Source: Pseudomonas gingeri
GTDB lineage: Bacteria; Pseudomonadota; Gammaproteobacteria; Pseudomonadales; Pseudomonadaceae
Reading direction: 5' to 3'
NCBI RefSeq assembly: GCF_013386165.1
Contig: NZ_JACAOS010000015.1
Coordinates: 62,001 to 126,000, forward strand
DNA length: 64,000 nt
Part shown: positions 18,117 to 25,760 of the stretch, piece by piece
How positions within the stretch are numbered: the stretch's first letter is position 1
Layout: every line of letters starts with the position of its first letter
The notes under the pieces: generated by a model
Databases searched by the model: none
Told to the model about the DNA's origin: nothing
The model's input: only the letters and a program-made list of their open reading frames with translations
Position numbers and translations under genes: made by a program

Positions 18117-18989
18117 TTACGACAGGAAGCCGGTGCTGACCCCAACCAGCAGGAAAATCCCCAGGGCCGCGCGATAGATCACGAACGGCCAGGTGGAGAA
18201 GCGTTCCAGGAAGCGCATCAGGCCCCAGATCGCGCAGAACGCCGAGATGCTCGCCACCACCAAGCCGAACAACAGATGGCTCCAGGCCTCTGCCGGGATC
18301 TGCGCATGGTGCAGCACCAGCAATTCCTTGAGCCCGGCCAGCGCGATCGCCGGCAAGCCCAGCAGGAAGGAGAACCGGGCGGCCTCTTCACGCTTGAAGT
18401 TGAGGAACAGCGCCGCGGTCAGTGTCGAGCCGGAACGGGAAACACCCGGAATCAGGGCACCGACCTGGGCAATACCGACGATCAGTGCATCGCGCAGACG
18501 CATCTGGCCCACCACCCGCTGATGGCGGGCACTGAACTCGGACACCGCCATCAACACCGCCATCACCAGGCAGGAAATGCCGATCACCGTCAGCCCGCGC
18601 AGGGGCGAGTCGCAGGCGTTGAGGGTCGAAGACAAGGCCAGGCCGGCGATCCCGATGGGGATGGTCGCCAGGATGATCGCCACCGCCAACTTGAACCACG
18701 GGCTGTTGTAGTCGCCCTGGCGCACGGCGCCGATGCTACCGCCCACGACATCGCGCACATCGCGCCAGAAATAACTGACCACCGCCGCCAGCGCAGCCAG
18801 TTGCATCGCGGCCGAAAAAGCCGAGCCCGGATCCTGCCAGCCCAGTACCGCCGGCACGACACGCATATGCGCCGTGGAAGAGATAGGCAGCAGCTCGGTG
18901 ATGCCCTGGATGATACCCAGAATGCCGATTTGCAGATAATTCAGCGAAGCGAAGCCAATATCGAGGCCGCTGGAGCAGACGTTAGACAA
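18117..18989 (-). CDS. uppP: Undecaprenyl-diphosphate phosphatase
   Basis: About 290 residues, a membrane protein with roughly eight helices. Both BacA/UppP signatures are present: GIIQGITELLPISSTAHMRV near the N-terminus, with the catalytic glutamate and Ser-Ser, and PGVSRSGSTLTAALFLNFKREEAARFSFLLG with the catalytic arginine. It recycles undecaprenyl diphosphate to the monophosphate carrier used for peptidoglycan and other envelope polymers. The start is uncertain: no ATG precedes the first helix. TTG codons at 18989 and 19031 are possible, neither with a good ribosome site. Confidence 0.92.
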   Translation of the reverse strand: MSNVCSSGLDIGFASLNYLQIGILGIIQGITELLPISSTAHMRVVPAVLGWQDPGSAFSAAMQLAALAAVVSYFWRDVRDVVGGSIGAVRQGDYNSPWFKLAVAIILATIPIGIAGLALSSTLNACDSPLRGLTVIGISCLVMAVLMAVSEFSARHQRVVGQMRLRDALIVGIAQVGALIPGVSRSGSTLTAALFLNFKREEAARFSFLLGLPAIALAGLKELLVLHHAQIPAEAWSHLLFGLVVASISAFCAIWGLMRFLERFSTWPFVIYRAALGIFLLVGVSTGFLS

Positions 18990-19239
18990 AATAATTTCCC
19001 GGAATAAGGCTAATTTCCCACCGCTCTCCAAGAGGCGCGGCGCAGACCTGTGAAGCTTAGACAGCGACGGGAATGATGGGCCTGTTTTTTATGATTTTCC
19101 AGTCTCAGCAAAGCGCAAAACACAAGCTGGGAATTACTTCATTTTATGACAAGGCAATTCTGGCGCATAAACAGGTGCCAATCCGCCTCTGTAGACACCG
19201 TCTTGCCTGCCAACGCGCAACGATGATCGACGCGGTCCC

Positions 19240-19325
19240 TGTAGGAGCGAGCTTGCTCGCGATGAGGCCCGTGAGTCTTGTGGTGTGCTTGCTGATGCCA
19301 TCGCCGGCAAGCCGGCTCCTACAGG
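19240..19325. repeat. REPIN 1 (pair of inverted REP sequences)
   Basis: TGTAGGAGCGAGCTTGCTCG at the left and the inverted form, ending GCCGGCTCCTACAGG, at the right, about 60 bases apart. Each arm is itself a small palindrome (GCGAGC/GCTCGC; GCCGGC). This is the Pseudomonas REP type that forms a long hairpin and is moved by RAYT transposases encoded elsewhere. Confidence 0.88.
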
Positions 19326-19365
19326 ACCGCGTATCACCACAAAAGTATCCTGTTGCCCCGGCCCC

Positions 19366-19451
19366 CTGTGGGAGCTGGCTTGCCAGCGATGGGGCCCTTG
19401 AGCCTTGCGGTGTGCTTGCTGGCGCCATCGCCAGCAAGCCGGCTCCTACAG
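19366..19451. repeat. REPIN 2 (pair of inverted REP sequences)
   Basis: CTGTGGGAGCTGGCTTGCCA at the left and CAAGCCGGCTCCTACAGG at the right. It is the same length as REPIN 1, and the loops share the stretch GGTGTGCTTGCTG, so the two are related copies about 40 bases apart in the same orientation. Confidence 0.88.
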
Positions 19452-19480
19452 GGTGAGTGGCGTTTTCGAGCGTGTGTCTC

Positions 19481-19633
19481 TTAACCGTTTGCCACGGAAT
19501 TCACAGCCGTCGCAGGCGCCGCGTCCCCGTAATAGCGCCAGCAGCAATGATCCCGATGGCCCGGCAAGATCACACAACCGCTCAGACTCAGCAGCAACAC
19601 AGCTGCACCCAGCAGCGAAAGACGACGTGACAT
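19481..19633 (-). CDS. Small cysteine/tyrosine-bearing lipoprotein, 50 aa
   Basis: A short frame from the ATG at 19633, with TTGAGGAAACC just upstream. MSRRLSLLG is followed by a hydrophobic stretch and the lipobox LSGC with Cys20, so the mature part is about 31 residues: VILPGHRDHCCWRYYGDAA then a Ser/Val/Asn tail. The twin Cys and the WRYYG motif hint at a metal-binding or surface-linked peptide, but no function is known. It lies upstream of, and divergent to, a YXWGXW-repeat protein gene; both have secretion signals. The lipobox, ribosome site and codon use make a real gene likely. Confidence 0.7.
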   Translation of the reverse strand: MSRRLSLLGAAVLLLSLSGCVILPGHRDHCCWRYYGDAAPATAVNSVANG

Positions 19634-19919
19634 GATGGTTTCCTCAAGGGATTCAGTGAACGAAACCGCTCAATGCACAGGGCCAAGGCACCTGCCGATT
19701 GCGGCGGTTACCGGTTGAACGTAACAACGCCGACCAATCCGTCGCTGCCCCTCGAATATTTTTCATCAAGTGCCCGGCCTCCCTGCGTAATACTGGCCTC
19801 GCGCCTTATTCAGAATGTATCAATAAAAAAATGTTTTTTTCTCGCGACGGATTTCCCCCACACCTATCGTTCAACCCATCAGCAGCGTTCACTTTCGTAC
19901 GCAGCCTGAAGGAGTTGTC

Positions 19920-20243
19920 ATGAGATCTACACGACCCCTGGCCAAATTGCGCCATGCCCTCCTGCTGATCCCGCTGGCATTCGCCGCGCTGACCAGCATG
20001 CCGACCTTCGCCCAGACCGAAGTCATCATCCGCGAAGCGCCACCGCCCATGCGTGTCGAAGCCATTCCCGTGGAACGTCCAGGTTACGCCTGGGACCGTG
20101 GCCACTGGCGCTGGGAAGGCCGGGGTTACGCCTGGATACCGGGCCACTGGCAGCCGGTCATGCGCAATGCGCGCTGGGAACCGGGCCACTGGGAGTCCCA
20201 CGGTCCTAACTGGCGCTGGACCGAAGGGCGCTGGATGCACTGA
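19920..20243 (+). CDS. Secreted YXWGXW-repeat protein
   Basis: 107 residues, ATG at 19920 with GAAGGAG upstream. A signal peptide of about 31 residues ends at FAQT. The mature part is a string of Trp-rich repeats: GYAWDRGHWRWEGRGYAWIPGH, then WEPGHWESHGPNWRWTEGRW. This is the YXWGXW (WxxGHW) repeat class of small periplasmic or outer-membrane proteins. The role is unknown; such genes often sit beside stress sigma factors, as here. Confidence 0.8.
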   Translation: MRSTRPLAKLRHALLLIPLAFAALTSMPTFAQTEVIIREAPPPMRVEAIPVERPGYAWDRGHWRWEGRGYAWIPGHWQPVMRNARWEPGHWESHGPNWRWTEGRWMH

Positions 20244-20249
20244 TCCCCT

Positions 20250-20279
20250 GGCCGGGCGGCGTTTTGGCAGCGCCCGGCC
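20250..20279 (+). terminator. Strong hairpin after the YXWGXW gene
   Basis: GGCCGGGCG and CGCCCGGCC pair perfectly over nine bases around a 12-base loop, seven bases after the YXWGXW stop and 40 bases before the sigma factor start. The T tract is weak (TTGTCATT). It may terminate or attenuate transcription into the ECF operon. Confidence 0.5.
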
Positions 20280-20320
20280 TTGTCATTCCCGAACCCATCA
20301 CCGGACCGAGACTTGCCCGA

Positions 20321-20902
20321 TTGAAAGAAACTGATCCGGACGTTGAGCTGCTGGCCCGTATTGGCAACAAGGAGCCTGCCGCCGTCAACGAGATGGTGTC
20401 GCGCAAACTGCCCCGTTTGCTCGCGCTCGCCAGCCGGATACTGGGCGATGCCGACGAGGCCAAGGATGTGGCGCAAGAAAGCTTCCTGCGTATCTGGAAG
20501 CAAGCAGCGAGCTGGCGCAGTGGCGAAGCGCGTTTTGACACCTGGCTGCATCGGGTGGTGCTGAACCTCTGTCACGACCGCCTGCGCAAGCGCAAGGAGC
20601 GCCCGCTGGAGGACGACGAGCCCGGCAACGAGCCGATCGACAGCGCACTACGCCCCGATGAGCAGTTGGAGGCGACGGCGCGCAATGAGCAAATGGCGGC
20701 CGCGCTGGCCGCGTTGCCTGATCGTCAGCGCGAAGCCATCGTGCTGCAGTACTACCAGGAGCTGTCGAACATCGAAGCGGCGGCGCTGATGAACATCAGC
20801 GTCGATGCACTGGAAAGCCTGCTGTCGCGGGCCAGGCGCAACCTGCGCAGCGCTCTTGCCGAAACCCACGGTCAAGACAGCCTAGGAAGGGGAAAACGAT
20901 GA
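20321..20902 (+). CDS. ECF RNA polymerase sigma factor
   Basis: 193 residues if started at TTG 20321 (reading MKETDPDVELLARIGNK). A TTG at 20264 lies inside a strong hairpin and is less likely. Sigma-2 region: LPRLLALASRILGDADEAKDVAQESFLRIWK. Sigma-4 region: LPDRQREAIVLQYYQELSNIEAAALMNISVDALESLLSRARRNLR. It lacks other domains, as expected for ECF factors that direct polymerase to stress genes. Its stop overlaps the next gene by four bases. The following two membrane proteins are the probable anti-sigma and sensor. Confidence 0.9.
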   Translation: MKETDPDVELLARIGNKEPAAVNEMVSRKLPRLLALASRILGDADEAKDVAQESFLRIWKQAASWRSGEARFDTWLHRVVLNLCHDRLRKRKERPLEDDEPGNEPIDSALRPDEQLEATARNEQMAAALAALPDRQREAIVLQYYQELSNIEAAALMNISVDALESLLSRARRNLRSALAETHGQDSLGRGKR

Positions 20903-21333
20903 CGCCCGAACGATTTGCTTACCTGGCGGACGCCTACGGCGCGGACCTGCAACGCTGGCCGGTGGCCGAACGCGTCGACGCCCGGACCTTGCTCGAACGT
21001 GGCGATGCGACGTCACTCCTGGTGCTGCAACAGGCTCGACAGCTCGACAGCCTGCTCGACAGCTATCAACTGGCGACCCCCGACCCGGCACTGGCCCGAC
21101 GGATCGTCGCTTCGGCGCCCCCGGCCAGGCCGACGTCGTTCTGGAGCCGTTATGCCGACTGGCTGTCGCGGGTCGGCTTCGTCGGCGTGGGCCTGGCGGG
21201 CATTGCCACCGGGATGCTGGTGGCCTCGCTGAGCCTGCCGTTGCCCAGCGCATCCGAAGCGCTGCCGAGCATCTTCGACCAGGGCGATGCCGACATCGTC
21301 TTCACCGTAAACGCCGAGGAAAGCGAGCAATGA
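20899..21333 (+). CDS. Putative membrane anti-sigma partner
   Basis: 144 residues, ATG overlapping the sigma factor stop (ATGA). The N-terminal half (ERFAYLADAYGADLQRWPVAER) is a conserved cytoplasmic helical segment often found next to ECF factors. One membrane helix lies at about 93-112 (VGFVGVGLAGIATGMLVA), followed by a short periplasmic tail. There is no HxxxCxxC zinc motif. Position and topology suggest it holds the ECF sigma factor at the membrane. That role is inferred, not shown by motif. Confidence 0.6.
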   Translation: MTPERFAYLADAYGADLQRWPVAERVDARTLLERGDATSLLVLQQARQLDSLLDSYQLATPDPALARRIVASAPPARPTSFWSRYADWLSRVGFVGVGLAGIATGMLVASLSLPLPSASEALPSIFDQGDADIVFTVNAEESEQ

Positions 21334-21809
21334 GTCAACCGTCCAAGACCATCAAGAACTTCCTCCTGATGTCGTTGATGCTCAATGTCTTCCTGATCTG
21401 TGGCATCGGCGGTGGCGTCTACCACTGGCTGGTCAAGACCAAACCGGCCATGGCCGCCGTCAACCAGCACGGCTTGCGCCAGGCCATGGTGCAGTTGCCG
21501 GAGGCGCGCCAGCATGAGTTGCGCCAACTGCTGCGACGCAATCGGGCCGACAGCCAGCCGTTGATCATGGCGGGACGCCAGGCGCGTCAGGATGTGATCA
21601 AGCAGCTTGAAGCACCGACGCTGGACCGACCGGCCTTGCTGACGGACCTGGGCAAGGCTCGCGAGGCGGATGTCGCACTCCGTTCGCTGGTGGACAACAC
21701 CCTGGCGGAGTTCGCCGGCACCCTGCCCCAGGAGGAACGTCGCAAGCTGGTCGACTCGCTGTATTTCCGCGGGCAGGGCAAGGGCAAGGCGATGCAGAAA
21801 AACCTGTAG
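21330..21809 (+). CDS. Periplasmic heavy-metal-sensor-like protein (CnrX/Spy type)
   Basis: 159 residues with one N-terminal membrane helix (about 11-32) and a helical periplasmic domain with many Arg/Gln/Leu heptads (LRQAMVQLPEARQHELRQLLRRNRA). This fits the Metal_resist/CnrX-like family of helical-hairpin sensors. It overlaps the preceding gene by four bases. With the ECF factor and the small membrane protein it forms a sigma/anti-sigma/sensor set. No His/Met-rich metal site is obvious, so the signal may be envelope stress rather than metal. Confidence 0.65.
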   Translation: MSQPSKTIKNFLLMSLMLNVFLICGIGGGVYHWLVKTKPAMAAVNQHGLRQAMVQLPEARQHELRQLLRRNRADSQPLIMAGRQARQDVIKQLEAPTLDRPALLTDLGKAREADVALRSLVDNTLAEFAGTLPQEERRKLVDSLYFRGQGKGKAMQKNL

Positions 21810-21896
21810 CCGCGACGGATTTTACGCCGTACGACGTTTAACCCTTACAAGCCCGCCAACCGGGTGACGATTCAATACTCTGCAAGGAGTTACCCC

Positions 21897-22106
21897 ATGC
21901 TGCGAATATTCAAGACCGCGCTTATCGCCACCCTGATGGCCGCATCGCTGGCGGGCTGTATTGTCGAGCCGGTGCATCCGCGTCGACCGCCGCCCATTGT
22001 TGAAGTCGTACCGGTCATGCCTGCCCCCGGTTATCACTGGGTCGCCGGACATTATCGTTGGGGCCACAACCAGTGGATCTGGGTGCCAGGGCACTGGCGC
22101 TACTAA
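21897..22106 (+). CDS. YXWGXW-repeat lipoprotein, 69 aa
   Basis: ATG at 21897 with AAGGAG six to seven bases upstream. Signal peptide with lipobox LAGC (Cys20), a Pro-rich linker (PRRPPPIVEVVPVMPAPG) and two repeats, GYHWVAGHYRWG and QWIWVPGHWRY. It is related in design to the larger YXWGXW protein at 19920 and closes the ECF region, so it is a candidate target of the sigma factor. Anchored in a membrane; role unknown. Confidence 0.8.
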   Translation: MLRIFKTALIATLMAASLAGCIVEPVHPRRPPPIVEVVPVMPAPGYHWVAGHYRWGHNQWIWVPGHWRY

Positions 22107-22123
22107 GCGGGAGCGGGCAAGAC

Positions 22124-22156
22124 AAAACCCGGCGCAAGCGCCGGGTTTCGTTTTTC
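22124..22156 (+). terminator. Rho-independent terminator
   Basis: AAACCCGGCG-caag-CGCCGGGTTT is a ten-pair stem followed by CGTTTTT, placed between the convergent lipoprotein and chitinase genes. The symmetric stem could serve both directions. Confidence 0.85.
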
Positions 22157-22159
22157 AGC

Positions 22160-23209
22160 TCAGGCCTGCAGCCTGCCCAGTGGCATTTCAGCCGCCCCCG
22201 GCGCGCCATGAATCAGCGGCGCGTAGCGATTGCGGAACTCCCAGTTGTAAGGCACCTGCAACTTGCTGAGCCCCTGATCCCAGTTGATGGACCAGGTCAT
22301 CAGCCCCTTGATGGCGTGGCCGGCGGCGTCCAATCGCTTGAACGCGTTGACCACCGCCGCCGGGTCGATCACATAACCCGTCGCCGCCGCATCGACATTG
22401 CTCGGCAAACCGATGACGAACTTGTCCGGCGCAATCCGGGTAAAGCCCCGTGTGCCCGTGACCAGGCTGTCGGTCAGGTAATAGAGGAAATCCTCCTTCA
22501 TCGCGTCATTGTTCTGCGCGATCCAGGCCCCGCTGCCGCCATTGGCTTCCGCCACCCAGACGCCATCGCCGCCCTGGTTGTAATACTGCGGCGCGATGAA
22601 GTCGTAGTAGCCCTCGAGGGCCTTGATGTAATCGACGTACTTGCCATTGGTGCTGAGGTAGGGAAACTCCGGGGCCATGCTGATGATGAAGTGCTTGCCC
22701 TCGGCCTTGTAGTGATTCCTCACCAGTTTCAGAGCAGCGGGCAATACCGTCTTGTTGTCGGCATAGTCGATGGCACTCTGTTCCAGATCGATATCCAACC
22801 CATCGAAACCATAGGTTTCCACCAGGCGGATGATTTCATTGGCCAGCGGCTGCTCGGAACCCTTGTGCAGTTCTATATGGGCATCGGCGCCGCCCAGGGA
22901 AATCAGCACGGCACGGTCCTGACCGTTGAGAACCCCCACCTGGCGGCGAAACTCCGCATCAGACAGGTTGTACGGCTTGAACGTCGGAATACCGTTGCCT
23001 TTCATGAAGGCCACGGCCACCACGTTGTACTCCGCGGGCACATCCGTCAGCGCCAGGTTGGCGAACTTGCCGCCCTGGTAGCCATCGCTTGGCCCCGCGG
23101 CCCAGTTGTGCCAGAAACCCATGAGGATTTTCTTGCCGGCAAGACTCGGCATCGCCGATGCCGCATCGCTGGCCTTGGATTTGAGCAGTGAAAAATCGAT
23201 GGTGGTCAC
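22160..23209 (-). CDS. GH18 chitinase without signal peptide
   Basis: 349 residues from GTG 23209, which has TAAAGGA eight bases upstream; the frame extends further but without another ribosome site. The catalytic glycosidase-18 motif is intact: DGLDIDLE (DxxDxDxE) near residue 145, together with ISLGGAD, MAPEFPYL, APQYYNQ and the late MTWSINWD. It hydrolyses chitin or related N-acetylglucosamine polymers by substrate-assisted catalysis. No signal peptide is present at any usable start. Forty-nine bases after the LPMO gene, in one operon. Either it leaves by a non-Sec route or by cell lysis. Confidence 0.9.
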   Translation of the reverse strand: MTTIDFSLLKSKASDAASAMPSLAGKKILMGFWHNWAAGPSDGYQGGKFANLALTDVPAEYNVVAVAFMKGNGIPTFKPYNLSDAEFRRQVGVLNGQDRAVLISLGGADAHIELHKGSEQPLANEIIRLVETYGFDGLDIDLEQSAIDYADNKTVLPAALKLVRNHYKAEGKHFIISMAPEFPYLSTNGKYVDYIKALEGYYDFIAPQYYNQGGDGVWVAEANGGSGAWIAQNNDAMKEDFLYYLTDSLVTGTRGFTRIAPDKFVIGLPSNVDAAATGYVIDPAAVVNAFKRLDAAGHAIKGLMTWSINWDQGLSKLQVPYNWEFRNRYAPLIHGAPGAAEMPLGRLQA

Positions 23210-23258
23210 ATTCCAGTCCTTTAGAAATTTGCAGGAGGTTGACTGCACGACGGCAAGG

Positions 23259-23894
23259 TCATTTGAAGTCCACGTCAAACGCCTGGTAGAACGCATTGCC
23301 GGTGTTGGCGACGATCCACAACAGGACGATGACGTGATGGCCCTTCTTGCCCGCCGGCAGTTTCACGTCGTGCTCCACCTTGGCCTTCAGCTCATCGCTG
23401 TGCTGGTAGTAAGGCACCTGGGTGTAGAAGTCCTCGTAAAACGGCTTGGCTTCCAGCTGTGCGCGGCTGATGCGTTGCTTGGGGTCCCAGCCGTCCTTGG
23501 TGATGAACCAACGATAGCCCCGGGTGACGTGGGCGGCGGTGTATTCCCACTGCACATTAAAGATCTGCCCTGGATTGACGTTCAACAGTGGCCAGGCAGA
23601 GGGACGATTGAGCTTCTTGCTCAATTCCTCGTCGGTGAAGTTGATGCAGTCGCGGGCATCGTTTTTCCCGCCACTGAGGATGTAACCGTCAGCGGGTGGG
23701 ACAACGCTCTGGTCATCGGTTTCAAACGGTTTGGGGAAAGGCCCGGCGGTGAGCGCCGGAAAATTCTTCCCGCCTTCCATTTCATTGACCTGCCAGGTAC
23801 CGAGCAACCCCAGATCCACGGCCACCGATCCACGACTGGAAGGCGAAACGACACGACCATGTTTAAGTTCGGGTTTCGACAACGGTTTGTTCAT
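23259..23894 (-). CDS. AA10 lytic polysaccharide monooxygenase/chitin-binding protein
   Basis: 211 residues from the ATG at 23894 (AAGGAG eight bases upstream); a GTG at 23903 overlaps that ribosome site. The domain begins HGRVVSPSSR with the conserved His at residue 12. The second copper-brace His is in TAAHVTRGYRWFITKDGWDP. AA10 enzymes oxidatively cut chitin and need the first His as mature N-terminus. Here only eleven residues (MNKPLSKPELK) precede it, with no hydrophobic signal. The protein would need an unusual cleavage to form the copper site, or acts only in chitin binding. First gene of the operon with the GH18 chitinase. Confidence 0.88.
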   Translation of the reverse strand: MNKPLSKPELKHGRVVSPSSRGSVAVDLGLLGTWQVNEMEGGKNFPALTAGPFPKPFETDDQSVVPPADGYILSGGKNDARDCINFTDEELSKKLNRPSAWPLLNVNPGQIFNVQWEYTAAHVTRGYRWFITKDGWDPKQRISRAQLEAKPFYEDFYTQVPYYQHSDELKAKVEHDVKLPAGKKGHHVIVLLWIVANTGNAFYQAFDVDFK

Positions 23895-24243
23895 TCTTAT
23901 CACTCCTTTGATAGAAAACTCTCCAACTCAGGGAGAACTTTAAACCTAGCCCAAATAAGAATTATGTCCATCTGACACATGAGCATTGAACTTAATCAAA
24001 ATTTAACAACCCGCTGAATATATTGAATTTTTAAAAAATCACCGACAAAACCTACACACAACACAGCGAATAGATTACAGCGCCCACCAGCAATAAATCC
24101 CAAGTCTAAAACTTCAAACAACTCATAAAAATATTTACCCCCAAAGCACTGAAAAAACGTAACAACATATTTTCAAACAGCCATGGATTGCCCCCGTAAG
24201 GCTGGGTATCCTGCGTCCTACAGCGCAATGTCGGGCCGTCCAT
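23895..24243. other. AT-rich promoter region of the chitinolytic operon
   Basis: About 350 bases without a gene between the divergent LPMO and AraC genes. The middle (about 23930-24180) is markedly richer in A and T than the flanks. It should contain the promoters of both units. I see no clear operator dyad. Confidence 0.5.
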
Positions 24244-25035
24244 GTGAACTCCATACGTTATGCCTGGCTGGAAAAGTACGAGATTTCCAGCACCGCCTGC
24301 ACCGGCCTTCACTTCGCCAGGCACAGCCACGATGAATGTGTAATCGGGGTCAATCTGCTCGGCGAGGAAAAGGTCTGGCTGGACCGGCGGACCTTCAGCG
24401 CTGGCGCCGGCAATATCACCCTCTACAACCCCGGCCAGATCCAGGGCGGAGGGGCCGCACCCGGCACGCCCTGGCGTTTCGTGAGCCTCTACGTCAGTGC
24501 CGGGCAACTGGCGGCGGACCTGGGCCTGGAGCATCTGGAGTTTGGCCGTGCGCTTTGCTACCAGCCACAGCTCGCGGAAAAATTCGCCTTGGCGGTGGAA
24601 CAGTCGCTGATGCCAGACCCCTTGCTGCGGGCCCTCGCCGAAGAGACGCTGGTGGTGTTGCTGGGCGAAGTCGTTGCCTTGAGCGGTTTGCGTCTGCCCG
24701 GCACTGCCTCGGTGGGGCGCGGCCTGGTGAACCGGGCCCAGGAAATCATCGCCGAGCGTTTGCAGGTCCCACAAAGCCTGGATGAGTTGAGCGACGAGTT
24801 CGGCCTGTCGAAATTCCATCTCCTGCGAGCCTTCCAGCGCGAAACCGGACTCAGCCCTCGACAGTGGGCCATGCAATTGCGAACCCGACGAGCACAGGGG
24901 CTGCTACGCAACGGCGGATCGCCCGGCGACATCGCCTGCACCCTGGGGTTTACCGACCAGAGCCATCTGAATCGGCATTTCAAATCCGCCTATGGCCTGA
25001 CGCCCGGACGTTATCAAAGCGCGGTAAAACGTTGA
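24244..25035 (+). CDS. AraC family regulator
   Basis: 263 residues, GTG start at 24244. An N-terminal cupin-like sensor (GLHFARHSHDECVIGVNLLGEE) is followed by a C-terminal AraC domain with two helix-turn-helix motifs (LDELSDEFGLSKFHLLRAFQRETG; DIACTLGFTDQSHLNRHFKSAYG). It stands immediately before a LysE-type exporter gene, 73 bases away, and resembles regulators that control a neighbouring LysE exporter. It is also divergent to the chitinase/LPMO unit, so a second target is possible. Confidence 0.87.
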   Translation: MNSIRYAWLEKYEISSTACTGLHFARHSHDECVIGVNLLGEEKVWLDRRTFSAGAGNITLYNPGQIQGGGAAPGTPWRFVSLYVSAGQLAADLGLEHLEFGRALCYQPQLAEKFALAVEQSLMPDPLLRALAEETLVVLLGEVVALSGLRLPGTASVGRGLVNRAQEIIAERLQVPQSLDELSDEFGLSKFHLLRAFQRETGLSPRQWAMQLRTRRAQGLLRNGGSPGDIACTLGFTDQSHLNRHFKSAYGLTPGRYQSAVKR

Positions 25036-25108
25036 AACGTGCAATCCGGTACAAGATCGTTTGCAGCTCTGCATCGACAATGCCGCCAAACGTTTATTGG
25101 AGGTAGGC

Positions 25109-25723
25109 ATGCTCACGATCTTCCTGTCCGCGCTGATCTTCGGCGTGGTGTTCTGCTTGTCGCCGGGAGCCGTCCTGGCGGAAACCTTGCGACGCGGCTT
25201 GCTCCATGGCTTCAAGCCGGCGTTGCTGGTGCAAATCGGCTCGCTGGTGGGGGATGCCCTCTGGGCAGTGATCGGGCTCACGGGGCTGTCGCTGCTGCTG
25301 GAACATGAGCAGGTGCGGATTCCCCTCACCTGCGTCTGCGCCGCCTATCTGGCCTGGCTGGGCCTGCGCAGCCTGAAGGATGCCTGGCAGTTGCCCGCAG
25401 CCGACAGCGCGGACCAACGGCCAGGGAAAAACGCCCTGCTGGCGGGGGCAAGCATTTCCATCGCCAACCCGAAAAACGTCGTCTACTGGGGAGCACTGGG
25501 CAGCGCGCTTTCGGGCATCGTCGGCCAGACCCCAAGCCATGGGCAAACCCTGATGTTCTTTGCCGGCTTCATGTTCGCATCGGTGGCCTGCTGCTTTCTG
25601 ATCGCCGCGCTGGTCAACGGACTCAGGAAGGCCGCCTCCCCGGGCTGGCAGCGGCTGAGTCATGGCCTGTGCGCAGTGGCCCTGATCTACCTAGCGATAT
25701 TGGCATTGCGCGCGGTTTTCTAG
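25109..25723 (+). CDS. LysE/RhtB family amino acid exporter
   Basis: 204 residues from the ATG at 25109 with GGAGGTAGG upstream; a longer frame to 25061 lacks such a site. Six hydrophobic helices, with the family motif FCLSPGAVLAETLRRGLLHGF near the start and ISIANPKNVVYWGALG in the middle. It exports amino acids or analogues across the inner membrane. Unlike the disrupted lysE at 905 this copy is complete. It is probably controlled by the AraC regulator just upstream. Confidence 0.9.
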   Translation: MLTIFLSALIFGVVFCLSPGAVLAETLRRGLLHGFKPALLVQIGSLVGDALWAVIGLTGLSLLLEHEQVRIPLTCVCAAYLAWLGLRSLKDAWQLPAADSADQRPGKNALLAGASISIANPKNVVYWGALGSALSGIVGQTPSHGQTLMFFAGFMFASVACCFLIAALVNGLRKAASPGWQRLSHGLCAVALIYLAILALRAVF

Positions 25724-25731
25724 GGCAAGGA

Positions 25732-25749
25732 TCGCCTGGTATCAGGCGA
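25732..25749. terminator. Hairpin between convergent genes
   Basis: TCGCCTG-gtat-CAGGCGA is a perfect seven-pair stem in the 37-base gap between the LysE exporter and the convergent chemoreceptor. No T tract. Confidence 0.45.
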
Positions 25750-25760
25750 CCCCACCGCGC

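Larger units (their letters stand above)
18990..19480. other. Intergenic region holding the uppP promoter side and two REPINs
   Basis: About 490 bases without a convincing gene. The left part is the leader of uppP. The right part, 19240-19451, is filled by two REPIN-type repeat pairs. Reading frames crossing the repeats are repeat artefacts. Confidence 0.7.

Noticed and set aside
19240..19451. CRISPR-like short repeats
   Set aside because: Only two units, arms inverted, no unique spacers of even length: these are REPINs.
19073..19456. 127-residue frame over the REPIN region
   Set aside because: The frame is made from REP sequences and has no ribosome site or domain.
20264..20320. TTG 20264 as start of the ECF sigma factor
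   Set aside because: It lies in the stem-loop after the YXWGXW gene; the conserved part begins at the TTG at 20321.
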